64,000 bases of DNA from an uncultured Clostridia bacterium. GTDB lineage: Bacteria; Bacillota; Clostridia; Oscillospirales; Ruminococcaceae. Positions 1 to 7,859 of the stretch are shown here, in pieces. How positions within the stretch are numbered: the first letter of the stretch is position 1; the number at the start of each line of letters is the position of its first letter. Made by a program: the position numbers and the translations under genes. Location of the stretch: the NCBI GenBank assembly GCA_944386455.1, contig CALXBC010000008.1:1-64000 (forward strand), read 5' to 3'. The notes below the pieces were generated by a model. The model was not told the origin of the DNA. It saw only the letters and a list, made by a program, of their open reading frames with translations, and did no database searches.

Positions 1-2305
1 TGTTTACCGATACCGCGCCTGTGTTGTGGCAGTTTGTGATAGTGCTATCACCTGCATACCCCGCAATTCCGCCTACATGGACATTGATATATTGAGATGG
101 TTCGCCGCCAGCAGTTACCAATACGACCCCTGTATTGTAGCAATTTGTAATGGTGCCACCAACTGAAGAAACCGCGACTTTACTTATACACCCCGCAATT
201 CCGCCTACGTAGGCAGAGGCATATTGAACGGTTACTGACACCGCTCCTGTGTTGTAGCAGTTTGTAATAGTGCTATCACCTGCATACCCCGCGATCCCGC
301 CTACGTAGGCGGAGGTGTATTGAACGGTTACCGACACCGCTCCTGTGTTGTAGCAGTTTGTAATAGTGCTATCACCTGCACTCCCCGCAATTCCGCCCAC
401 ATAAGTAGCACCATATTGAGAAGTATCAACGGCTGCCGACACCGTACCCGTATTATAGCAATTTGTGATAGTGCCATTATCTGCCCGCCCTACGATTCCG
501 CCTGCATAAGCATCGATAGAAGAGGAGACAGATATACTGCCGTTTAACATCCCCAAATTCTTGATTATTCCTTGACTGTATCCAAATAGTCCTGCACATG
601 CAAGTTCGTCAGTTGTGCGTATGTCCACATACAGACCTTTGATTGTATGACCGTTTCCATCAAGCACACCGGTAAAAGAGGAATCGTAATCTGATCCGAT
701 CGGGTTCCATCCGGCTCCGTTATTGTAAAATTTTCCACCTTCGGTATAGTCAGCTTCAGTAAAAACAATATCGTTTGTCAGATAGTAATAACCGTCCAAT
801 GGATATTCATTCCCTATCATATTCAGTTCTTCGGGCGTAGAAATACTAATGGCATTTTCCGGCTTTGCAACTGTGACAGTGCAGGATACAGATTTTTCTC
901 CTCGCGCCGCAGTTGCGGTGATCACTGCTTTCCCTTCTGAACATGCAGTGACAACGCCGTTTTCAACTATTGCAACCGATTTATCCGATGTTGTCCATTG
1001 TAGCTGCTTTATAGACGGAACAGTTTCCCCGAAATCGGGCGTTAATGTCGCTGCTTCGCCAAAAACCAGCGATAAAGCATTTGGCATAGTCAATTCCGTA
1101 ACTGGAACATAGGTGAGACTTTCCATTTTCAAGTGCGGATAATCAAACATCTCCCAAGTGTTTTCGAAATCGAATCTATAATAGGTGGACTGATGCCGCA
1201 TCAGTTCATATGACAGACCGTCGCGAATATTGCCCTGTTCCTGATAATAGCAGTGCTCGACTGATCCAGCGCCTTCGTTTTTTCCCAAAATACCTCTATT
1301 TTGGTAAGCGGAAACACTACCGGTATTATAACAGGTGCTGATTACTCTGTGATAAAACTCCCCCTCTTTCTCAACACCTACCACATTGCCCCCGGCAATA
1401 CCTCCGGCATAGGAATAATAAGAATCGTTGGAACCGGAAACACTACCGGTATTATAGCAGTTGCTGATTGCGCCGATGTTTCCTCCGGCAACACCTCCGG
1501 CATAGGACTCGACAGAGGAATCGGAAGAGAAGGCGGATACACTGCCGGTATTGTAGCAGATACTGATTATGCTGATGTTTCCTCCGGCAATACCTCCGGC
1601 ATAAGGATGAGAAGTGGCAGAGGAAACGGAAACACTGCCGGTATTATAACAGTAACTGATTGTTCCACCCTCGTTATATCCTGCAATTCCTCCCGCATAG
1701 GCATAGGCAGAGGTAGAAGCAGCGGTAGAGGAAACATTACCGGTGTTATAACAGTTGCTGATTGTCCCACTGCTACCTCCCGCGATCCCTCCTGCATAGG
1801 AATCGGAAGAGGAAACACTTCCGTCCAACATTCCCAGATTCTTAATCGTACCACGTACATATCCAAACAAGCCAGCATAGACTACTTCGCTTTGAGTCTT
1901 GATGTCCACAAATAATTTTTTTATGGCATATCCATCTCCGTCAAACACACCAGTAAACGCAGACTTTTCATCTACTCCAATCGGTTCCCAACCTTGCCCG
2001 TCATTATAAAACTCTCCGCCCTCGGCAAAATCCGCCTCGGTAAATTCAATATCCGCCACCATCTTAAAATGGGCGTCCAAATAATTGCGCACGTTATTAA
2101 GGTGTGTTTTGTTGGAAATCAAATATGGATTTTCTTCCGTACCGTTTCCTCCTAAAAACTCAGTAGTGTTTTCGGTTAATGCAGTGACAACGTTGTCAAT
2201 CCCTTGGGCGCATACGGTCAGCAGCTGTACGGGTATCATTGTGAAAATCAACGCGGCGGATAATATGTAAGAAAAAAAGCGTTTTTTTCTCTGTTTATTA
2301 TTCAT
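1..2305 (-). CDS. GLUG-repeat cell-surface protein, 3' end beyond window
   Basis: An open frame runs unbroken from ATG at 2305 off the window edge (768 residues visible). SD GGAGGT lies 9-15 bases upstream. The N-terminus has basic residues, then a hydrophobic stretch ending near VCAQ, so it looks like a secretion signal. After residue ~50 come a strand-rich unit (GLFGYVRGTIKNLGML) and about five GLUG repeats of the form GGIAG-x-TISNCYNTGSVS. A bacterial Ig-like (BIG2-type) domain follows at roughly 385-465, ending in ACSEGKAVITATA. A second strand-rich unit and a second GLUG array then run to the window edge. GLUG proteins are secreted or wall-bound beta-helix-like adhesins; the anchor, if any, is outside the window. 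Neighbouring repeats are nearly identical in DNA (96-bp period around 241-432). The ligand is unknown. Confidence 0.85.
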   Translation of the reverse strand, partial: MNNKQRKKRFFSYILSAALIFTMIPVQLLTVCAQGIDNVVTALTENTTEFLGGNGTEENPYLISNKTHLNNVRNYLDAHFKMVADIEFTEADFAEGGEFYNDGQGWEPIGVDEKSAFTGVFDGDGYAIKKLFVDIKTQSEVVYAGLFGYVRGTIKNLGMLDGSVSSSDSYAGGIAGGSSGTISNCYNTGNVSSTAASTSAYAYAGGIAGYNEGGTISYCYNTGSVSVSSATSHPYAGGIAGGNISIISICYNTGSVSAFSSDSSVESYAGGVAGGNIGAISNCYNTGSVSGSNDSYYSYAGGIAGGNVVGVEKEGEFYHRVISTCYNTGSVSAYQNRGILGKNEGAGSVEHCYYQEQGNIRDGLSYELMRHQSTYYRFDFENTWEMFDYPHLKMESLTYVPVTELTMPNALSLVFGEAATLTPDFGETVPSIKQLQWTTSDKSVAIVENGVVTACSEGKAVITATAARGEKSVSCTVTVAKPENAISISTPEELNMIGNEYPLDGYYYLTNDIVFTEADYTEGGKFYNNGAGWNPIGSDYDSSFTGVLDGNGHTIKGLYVDIRTTDELACAGLFGYSQGIIKNLGMLNGSISVSSSIDAYAGGIVGRADNGTITNCYNTGTVSAAVDTSQYGATYVGGIAGSAGDSTITNCYNTGAVSVTVQYTSAYVGGIAGYAGDSTITNCYNTGAVSVTVQYASAYVGGIAGCISKVAVSSVGGTITNCYNTGVVLVTAGGEPSQYINVHVGGIAGYAGDSTITNCHNTGAVSVN
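191..432 (-). repeat. 96-bp tandem coding repeats in the GLUG array
   Basis: The string beginning CCGCTCCTGTGTTGTAGCAG occurs at 241 and again at 337, a 96-bp (32-codon) period, with diverged copies near 12, 140 and 440. The unit encodes one GLUG motif plus linker. Near identity at the DNA level suggests recent expansion or gene conversion, so repeat number may vary between strains. Confidence 0.75.
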
Positions 2306-2565
2306 TCTTCTCTACCTCCGTTTTGTTTTCCATGAGCAATATAATGATAAAAGAATGCAAACGAATAACTTTTGCAAGTCAAAACGTCCCCAACCCTATA
2401 TAACACAAGACTTTTCGATCCCCAGTTAAAACAAAATATATTTTTATTCACACATTATTTACTTTCATTATAAAACCCACATTTCGTTCTGTCAACGATT
2501 ATCACTTTTTTCTTCCATATATTTCCATCTTCTTATTAAAATAAAAATAAGGGGATGAGAAACAT
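2306..2565. other. AT-rich divergent intergenic region
   Basis: This gap separates the surface gene (leftward) from the broken XRE gene (rightward). It is strongly AT-rich. I see the two SD sites at its edges but no convincing -35/-10 pair or operator. Confidence 0.5.
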
Positions 2566-2948
2566 ATGCTATTTCACGAAATTTTGCGATTGCTGATAGA
2601 AGAACGTGGGTTAACCCAAAAACAGACGGCAAAGGATTTACATATACCAGTTTCTACTATGGGCGGATATGTACAGGGAACCAGCGAACCGGATTTTGCA
2701 ACCTTAAATTTGCAACCTTAAAACTGTTGGCAGAATATTTTGATGTGTCGACCGATTACCTGCTGAATGTCAGATCGGGAAAATCCAAAACGCATGAAGA
2801 AGATGAAATTCTCCGTATTTTCCGTTCCCTTACTCCCGAACAAAAGATATTATATCTAGAGCAGGGCAAAGTCTATCTGAAATTCAATCAAAAAGAACAG
2901 CTAAAATTATCAAAATCGACTTTGGAAAGCAAAAATAACGCGGGATAA
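2566..2948 (+). pseudogene. XRE-family regulator frameshifted by a 14-bp tandem duplication
   Basis: The ATG at 2566 follows AAGGGGATGAG and opens an HTH_XRE protein (MLFHEILRLLIEERGLTQKQ) that stops at 2719-2721 after 51 codons. The 14-mer TTTGCAACCTTAAA occurs twice in tandem, at 2695-2708 and 2709-2722. Removing one copy joins DFATLKLLAEYFDV in frame and gives a 122-residue regulator: an HTH, the usual FDVSTDYLL helix and a polar tail ending at 2948. The gene is divergent from the GLUG surface gene across 260 bp of AT-rich DNA. A perfect tandem duplication can collapse again, so this may be an OFF state and not permanent decay. The downstream piece could still be translated from TTG 2727, but it lacks the HTH. 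Confidence 0.85.
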
Positions 2949-2965
2949 GAAATATGCACGCATAA

Positions 2966-3001
2966 AAATGCCATTCGCTCGTAGCAGAACGAATGGCATT
3001 T
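2966..3001 (+). terminator. Hairpin terminator after the XRE gene
   Basis: A perfect 12-bp stem (AAATGCCATTCG, 2966-2977, with its complement 2990-3001) encloses a 12-nt loop. The A and T tracts at its ends would let it work in both directions. Confidence 0.7.
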
Positions 3002-3015
3002 CAATATTTTAAATT

Positions 3016-3310
3016 TTATCGTTGATTCACAGGGATCTGATTGATTGCAAATAATGCGTAGCACAAAACAGGAATTACAAGATCATGAGATATGATATCT
3101 ATTCCTTGTTTCAGTTTTCCTATTTTATCTCCTTTTCTAAAGCTCAGGCATCTGTTTACCACTAAAAAAATTGTTCCCAGCGCCATGAAGATAACGATTG
3201 TCCAAGTATTGATAAAATTTGGGACTGCAACATTCAGAACCACAAATATCATCGCTATAAAACATGATTGTGCAAAACCGTTCCATATATTTTGAAATTT
3301 ATAATCAGAA
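3016..3310 (-). pseudogene. 3' remnant of a small membrane protein
   Basis: The frame encodes two or three hydrophobic segments (AMIFVVLNVAVPNF, IVIFMALGTIFLVV, LVIPVLCYALFAI) and ends at 3016. Upstream, the same frame runs into DNA that codes for a PolC-like fragment in a different frame, so the N-terminus seems to have been lost at a junction near 3310. The usual start is absent, although an internal ATG near 3250 could in principle start a short protein. The family is not recognised. Confidence 0.5.
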
Positions 3311-3591
3311 TCCCGGCAGGGACAGGACGTCATCTCCGTAAACCGCGCTGACCCCGTCGTTGACAAAGTAGTCTTCCACGCCGTAGATAACTTTAAAATC
3401 CCCGCCTTTTTTCGGATTTTGTCCACAGTCTTTACCGCCTCCGGATACGCCTGCACCACACCGTGGTCTGTGACAACGACGGCCGGATGCTATCACCGGG
3501 CGGCATGGTTTATAATATCAGTCACGGAGGTCACGTCGTCCATGGCGGACATTTTGGTATGTACATGTAGTTCTACCCGTTCCTTATCCAT
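3311..3591 (-). pseudogene. PolC-type DNA polymerase III PHP-domain remnant
   Basis: Reading leftward from ATG 3591 (SD AAGGAG), the DNA encodes VELHVHTKMSAMDD, then after two in-frame stops (TGATAG, where PolC has Trp-Gly) HPAVVVTDHGVVQAYPEA. After a frame change in an A-tract it reads FKVIYGVEDYFVND. This is the PHP metal-site region of Gram-positive PolC, in which HxH and TDHG bind metal. Stops, a frameshift and the missing rest of polC mark it as a dead fragment; the functional polC must lie elsewhere. It starts 32 bases after the reconstructed ancestral stop of the 577-residue gene, so it may once have been the tail of that operon. Confidence 0.75.
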
Positions 3592-3641
3592 CGCTTTCGC
3601 TCCTTGTATTTAAGCCAACAATATCAATAACTCTCGTTATG

Positions 3642-3864
3642 AGCGTGTCGAAAAAGCCGACACGCTCTCGGGGGACAAACACAATCACTGCGGCAAAGCC
3701 TTGTTCTGCGTTTTTCCCCCGACTCCCCCTTTTCAGTCAAAAACCGGCTCCGCAGGAGGCTTCGCCTCCGCTCACCGCCGGTTTTCTATCAAAGAGCCAC
3801 TCCGGCGGCGCATGTCCGCCTGCGTGACGATTTTTTATTTTTTTACCCTTTTTTCGACAGACTG
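3642..3864. mobile_element. MITE-like non-autonomous element with TIRs and 14-bp flanking repeats
   Basis: The 14-mer TAACTCTCGTTATG occurs at 3628-3641 and again at 3865-3878. The DNA between them has near-terminal inverted repeats, TGTCGAAAAA at 3646-3655 and its complement TTTTTTCGACA at 3849-3859, extendable to about 14 bp with mismatches. Inside are a 10-bp stem (GAGCGTGTCG, 3641-3667) and a longer hairpin whose arms are AAAACCGGC and GCCGGTTTT. No transposase is encoded. Removing the element and one 14-mer rejoins the neighbouring gene to a natural TGA (3624-3626). Confidence 0.7.
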
Positions 3865-5576
3865 TAACTCTCGTTATGTTTCCCAGTATATTCTGAATTT
3901 GTTTTCACCCGCTCATAATCCACAGAAATTCCCTGCTGTTTCGCCCAGCTGTCAATAGCACGAAGCAGCGGCATATTTTTTTCCAGCGGCTTTTGACCGA
4001 CTTGGTATATACGGCGAATCTTTCCATTCGCACAAACAAGCACAGCAATATATAACTGTTCCTGACGGATACCGACTGCAAAATAATCCGTTGAAATATC
4101 GGACGTCGGCAGCAATGCTCCCCACGGAGTCAGCCCCATGCACAAATGGTTTAGCACACGCCGGCTTTCTTCTACGTTGCTCAGCAATTGAAAATGATAG
4201 CTTTCTATCATGCAGTTTTGGATCTGCGGTTTCGTTAAAAACAGATAATTCGTATCACCGCTTGCTAATTCTTCCGCAAGCGGCTCCATGCCTTTTGCGC
4301 CGCAATATTTTCTTTCCGGTATATAATGGGATATCCCGGTAAAAAATTGCTTCTGCTTGGCATCCGAAAGCAACAGTACCGTTCCTGCTATGGTTTTCAA
4401 TCGATGGACCAGACCGTGCCCTTCTAATTGTAGAATAAACTGCAGTACGGTTGCTTCGCCTCTTGCTGCGGCCAACCGCAACAAAAAGGTGGCGATCCCC
4501 GGCATCCTGTGGATTGCCGCTAAAAGACTATAAATGTACGGAGAATTCAGAACCTGAACCAGATTTTCGATGCTAAAGGGTAGCATCAGGATTTCATTTG
4601 CATAAAACAGTAAGGCGGGATTTGCATAAATAACCTGCTTTACCCCCGGGTGATCAGGAAGACGGCTCATCCGAAACGCCGACTCCAGGTTTTGAATATG
4701 GTGAAGGCGCTTCGCTGTTTCCAAAAAATCCGCCTCAACTCCGGAGCCACAAAACGGAATGGCATCATAAAAAGAACGAGGAAACCCCAAAAAACGATTA
4801 AATAGAATCAGCTTTTCCAAAGTCACCTCGTCTGGAGAGAACGGAAAGTTACCGGCTTTTTTCTGAAATATATCGATTAAAGCGACCCTCAACGGTGTAT
4901 CGGAATTGATTTGGATTTTCATGGCATATTCATCCAGAGGGTTCTTTACAAAAGTAGCCTCTCTTTCAGCGGCTGGCTCATCTTCTGTTTCTCTCCAAAA
5001 GATTCTTCCCGTTTCATGATTGAATGTAAGCTCCAAAAAAATCGGAAAGCGCTTTCTCTGATATCCTTTTTCCCGGCGTACCGGTACTGGCGTAACATCA
5101 TTCGGATCCATCCTTTGGGTAATAACGGTTTTTGTCTCATCGCTTCGAAGCGTATAGCGCATAATCGCATTTGACGCCTTTGCCGAGAAACCGCAGTGGG
5201 AGCAGCCCAGAGTAACCCCCGCACTGGGCGGTGTTATAAACGCAAACAACTGACCGTCAACAGGTTCCGGAAACCCGTAAGGCGGAACTTCCAACAAAAT
5301 CCGGTTATGCCATTGGATTTCATAGTCGGTATGATGCGGAAGAAAAATGGCGTCGGTTAAACGAAACGTCTTTCCGCAATGCGGACATTCGTACATCTGA
5401 CGATAGAGTACCACCGTTCCGTCTTTTCGTTCAGCGAGATAATGAAAATCATTGTCCGGCCGAGTATCCGTTTCCGCTGTCAAATTTTCTTCCCGCTCCC
5501 AAAACAATCGATGACCTTTATACGGGATTTCAAGTACTCGCGCATTCGATAAAGTAGAATCTTTTCCTATATTCAT
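3843..5576 (-). CDS. Hypothetical protein with two CxxC pairs, fourth gene of nuclease-like operon
   Basis: A 577-residue soluble protein that I do not recognise. It has two CxxC pairs, ECPHCGKTF (C64, C67) and GCSHCGFSA (C125, C128), which probably bind one zinc together. A long helical middle follows, then a C-terminal segment (ALLPTSDISTDYFAVGIRQE, then IRRIYQVG) that faintly recalls PcfJ-type proteins; this is a weak impression. Its ATG overlaps the stop of the metallo-hydrolase gene by 4 bp (5573-5576), so the two are translationally coupled. The last six residues (SLSKKG) come from the inserted MITE-like element. The ancestral protein would have ended after NESY at 571 residues. Confidence 0.75.
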   Translation of the reverse strand: MNIGKDSTLSNARVLEIPYKGHRLFWEREENLTAETDTRPDNDFHYLAERKDGTVVLYRQMYECPHCGKTFRLTDAIFLPHHTDYEIQWHNRILLEVPPYGFPEPVDGQLFAFITPPSAGVTLGCSHCGFSAKASNAIMRYTLRSDETKTVITQRMDPNDVTPVPVRREKGYQRKRFPIFLELTFNHETGRIFWRETEDEPAAEREATFVKNPLDEYAMKIQINSDTPLRVALIDIFQKKAGNFPFSPDEVTLEKLILFNRFLGFPRSFYDAIPFCGSGVEADFLETAKRLHHIQNLESAFRMSRLPDHPGVKQVIYANPALLFYANEILMLPFSIENLVQVLNSPYIYSLLAAIHRMPGIATFLLRLAAARGEATVLQFILQLEGHGLVHRLKTIAGTVLLLSDAKQKQFFTGISHYIPERKYCGAKGMEPLAEELASGDTNYLFLTKPQIQNCMIESYHFQLLSNVEESRRVLNHLCMGLTPWGALLPTSDISTDYFAVGIRQEQLYIAVLVCANGKIRRIYQVGQKPLEKNMPLLRAIDSWAKQQGISVDYERVKTNSEYTGKHNESYSLSKKG

Positions 5577-6748
5577 AGCTGCAGTTTCTCCTCATCCTGT
5601 AAAATTATAATTTTTCTGTCCGGCAGTAATTTTCTAAAACGTTCCGGCATTTCTCCGTGGATCGGGATTAGACCACGTTTTGGGCAGACTGTTTGACAGA
5701 GCCGTACCAAGTCTTGTGGTCTGGCATGGCCACTCGTATGAAGATGAATGGGATGATAAGGTTCAATAAAAGCGGCCAGTGCTTCGTTTCTGGTATTCCC
5801 TTTCAAATATCCGTCCCACATTGAATAAATCACCCGGCTTCTGCCTTGATAGCGCTGAAGCAGTTGGAAATATACAGCGCCCTGCCGGATGATCATACAA
5901 AATCCCTGTTTTTCCATCCGTTCATCTAAATTGGGAGCATAGCTGTATAAGTGCTGAAAATCATAAAATTTGCTGTACTTTGCATGATACATCCGCACAA
6001 GTCTCAACTGTTCTTTTTGATACTGGTCACACAGAAAAAGCCGTCCCGGCGGATTGGCATGGTAAAAAGCTGCAATTCGGTCGATATTGGTACTGGAGCA
6101 AAAAACAAAGACATAGGGACATCCTTGCATAAGGATTTTGGCTTTATGCTGCAGTTCCCGTTCCGTAATAAACTGAGCAGTTTCCCGAGAAAGGGTGGTA
6201 CCTTCGCAAATCAGATAATCAATGTCCGATGCATACCGACCAAGCATATGCAAGGACTTCCCACCCCGAAATCCGTGCAAGCGGAAATCACCCGTATGCA
6301 AAATCCGCTTTCCCTCTGCCTCGATAATAAACATATAGGCGTCAAAGGCGGAATGATCGATCATCAGCGGCATGACAGAAATATCTCCGATCCGGACGGT
6401 ATCCAATGGCATAAAGGAATGAATGCTCTCGATCAAGGGTAAATTTGCGCTGTGAACACGCTGTGCATAATTTAGGTACAGCGCCTTTGCGGTTTTTCCC
6501 ATATAGATCGGCAGTTCTGGCAAAACTTCTCCCAGCCGCCCTACATGATCGCCGTGATAATGCGTGAGGAATAAAGCACTTTGCGATCCATCCGAGACGG
6601 TCAGGCCAGCGATTGGAAAGGAAGCCTCCTGAGATGCATTGCCAGGAAGATTCGAACCGAAATCTATAAATACCTTGGCACGGTTTGAGTCGATTTCCGT
6701 CACACAACCGCCAATCTGATGAGTGCCGCGGTGAATTATAATCTGCAT
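5573..6748 (-). CDS. RNase J-like beta-CASP metallo-beta-lactamase-fold hydrolase
   Basis: The 391-residue protein carries the metallo-beta-lactamase metal motifs LTHYHGDHVGR (H63, H65, D67, H68), DH at 131-132 and HTGDFR (H151, D154). C-terminal HTSGHA (337-342) and PIHGE (H364) are typical of the RNase J/beta-CASP group. The family contains RNA and DNA nucleases, so a zinc-dependent nuclease is likely. It is shorter than RNase J (about 555 residues) and lacks that protein's long C-terminal domain, so it is an accessory paralogue. It overlaps the upstream PD-(D/E)XK-like gene by 13 bp and the downstream CxxC gene by 4 bp. Confidence 0.8.
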   Translation of the reverse strand: MQIIIHRGTHQIGGCVTEIDSNRAKVFIDFGSNLPGNASQEASFPIAGLTVSDGSQSALFLTHYHGDHVGRLGEVLPELPIYMGKTAKALYLNYAQRVHSANLPLIESIHSFMPLDTVRIGDISVMPLMIDHSAFDAYMFIIEAEGKRILHTGDFRLHGFRGGKSLHMLGRYASDIDYLICEGTTLSRETAQFITERELQHKAKILMQGCPYVFVFCSSTNIDRIAAFYHANPPGRLFLCDQYQKEQLRLVRMYHAKYSKFYDFQHLYSYAPNLDERMEKQGFCMIIRQGAVYFQLLQRYQGRSRVIYSMWDGYLKGNTRNEALAAFIEPYHPIHLHTSGHARPQDLVRLCQTVCPKRGLIPIHGEMPERFRKLLPDRKIIILQDEEKLQL

Positions 6749-7419
6749 GGCTCTATACCGACTATCTTGTCACTGTCATCGCTTTCAAGGGTGGCAATAA
6801 AGCATTCTACATCTAGCTTTTTCATCAAATCCACAAGGGCTTTGGAATCTTTTTTCAGTTTTCCGCAGATTGCAGGAGCGGGCTGTTCAAAAAGAATGAT
6901 CGCCTTTTTCAGTTTTATGGCTCCTTTTGCGGCGGAGTGGAACAAAAAGTGTTCACTGTTATTGCCGCCCAGCTGCTTCCAGTAGGTATAAATTTCCATA
7001 ATCGCCCGCAAAGGGTGCTCCGTGCTGTCCGGAACCTTTAACTCTAAAAGATAAGCCGTGTCTCCGTTGCGGGAAAGCAGATCCACTTTTCCCATCCCTT
7101 CACAGCCCTTACGATTGTGTTTTAACGGCACCTGATAATCTACAATCGTTCCTATCAATGGCAGCGTACGCCCCATACACATTTTGCACATCCATTCTTC
7201 TTTACGAAAATTGGGCGCTGATTTTGCCTTTTCATAGGCTTCCGGATTAAATGGATACTTGTGAGATGATACTTGATAATCATCGCGGCTGCTTTCTGCG
7301 TACTCCCCATTAATAATCTCTGACAAATTGGCGGAAATTTGCTCCAGCACGGCAGGAGCAGTGCTTACTTTAATCATCTTATAAAGCGAATTGACATCCA
7401 GTTTTCCCGTGAGTGCCAT
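6736..7419 (-). CDS. PD-(D/E)XK nuclease-like hypothetical protein
   Basis: The 227-residue protein contains GKVDLLSRNGDTAYLLELKV. This gives D113 and E126-x-K128 on adjacent predicted strands, the arrangement of a PD-(D/E)XK nuclease core. VDYQVPLKHN precedes it, and a helix (HPLRAIMEIYTYW) follows, as in that fold. CKMC at 78-81 might bind metal. No close family comes to mind. SD AAAGGAGGAG lies inside the end of the preceding gene, with a 3-bp gap between them. The stop overlaps the start of the metallo-hydrolase gene. Nuclease activity is inferred from the motif only. Confidence 0.6.
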   Translation of the reverse strand: MALTGKLDVNSLYKMIKVSTAPAVLEQISANLSEIINGEYAESSRDDYQVSSHKYPFNPEAYEKAKSAPNFRKEEWMCKMCMGRTLPLIGTIVDYQVPLKHNRKGCEGMGKVDLLSRNGDTAYLLELKVPDSTEHPLRAIMEIYTYWKQLGGNNSEHFLFHSAAKGAIKLKKAIILFEQPAPAICGKLKKDSKALVDLMKKLDVECFIATLESDDSDKIVGIEPCRL

Positions 7420-7422
7420 AAA

Positions 7423-7821
7423 TTACTCCTCCTTTGCTTTGATAAAATAAGTAGCGGTTTTTACACCGAAGTGTGTGTGCATGGAAACCGACACATTTTT
7501 TTGCGCAGGATATCCAAGTGCTTTTTTAAACACCATTCCCCAAAACGCACCGATACTCTTTTTTTCAAACAGCGGCAAAATAGCCCTGTCATTCCCGGTC
7601 AGTTGCTTAAAATCCTCGGTGTAATAGGTCAAAAAGGTCTTAACAGGAGGAATACAAAACAAATCATTACAAAAAATAATATGAGACAGCAGCTCTTGAT
7701 CGCGTACTGCCGCCATGCACTGATCCCAATACGGCTTATATTCGGGATTCATCTGAAATTCTTTGAAGTGTGTGTAAACTTGAGAAAATTCGTTTTCAAC
7801 AATTTTTGCAACTGTATTCAT
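7423..7821 (-). CDS. Small hypothetical protein, first gene of the nuclease-like operon
   Basis: A 132-residue soluble protein of unknown family, starting MNTVAKIVENEFSQ. An in-frame ATG at 7869 is excluded because it lies upstream of the predicted transcription start. ATG 7821 has SD GGTGG at 7826-7830, though the spacing is short. The protein is rich in aromatic residues and Lys, with no membrane segment and no recognisable motif. It leads the four-gene operon and could be a partner, sensor or inhibitor of the putative nucleases, but nothing in its sequence decides this. Confidence 0.65.
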   Translation of the reverse strand: MNTVAKIVENEFSQVYTHFKEFQMNPEYKPYWDQCMAAVRDQELLSHIIFCNDLFCIPPVKTFLTYYTEDFKQLTGNDRAILPLFEKKSIGAFWGMVFKKALGYPAQKNVSVSMHTHFGVKTATYFIKAKEE

Positions 7822-7833
7822 AATACCACCATA

Positions 7834-7858
7834 TACATATGTAAAATTAACATATGTA
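7834..7858 (-). promoter_or_regulatory. Twin palindromic operators
   Basis: TACATATGTA (7834-7843) and AACATATGTA (7849-7858) share the palindrome ACATATGT, 15 bp apart, and lie directly downstream of the -10. This is the position where a repressor blocks a strong promoter. The TACA-N2-TGTA form resembles BlaI/MecI-type sites, but no such regulator is in the window, so the binding protein is unknown. Confidence 0.7.
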
Positions 7859-7859
7859 G

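Noticed and set aside
191..432. Regular repeats that might suggest a CRISPR array
   Set aside because: The 96-bp unit is coding in the minus frame as GLUG motifs; there are no short palindromic repeats with unique spacers.
1301..1915. Long plus-strand open frame (204 codons) opposite the surface gene
   Set aside because: It is the antisense of the GLUG repeats, with Gly/Thr-rich periodic sequence, no SD and no family features.
3843..5576. Assigning the CxxC protein as PcfJ
   Set aside because: Only the last ~80 residues vaguely recall PcfJ. No diagnostic motif is clear, so it is left as hypothetical.
5951..6442. 163-codon plus-strand frame inside the metallo-hydrolase gene
   Set aside because: It is antisense to the well-supported beta-CASP gene and lacks any recognisable features.
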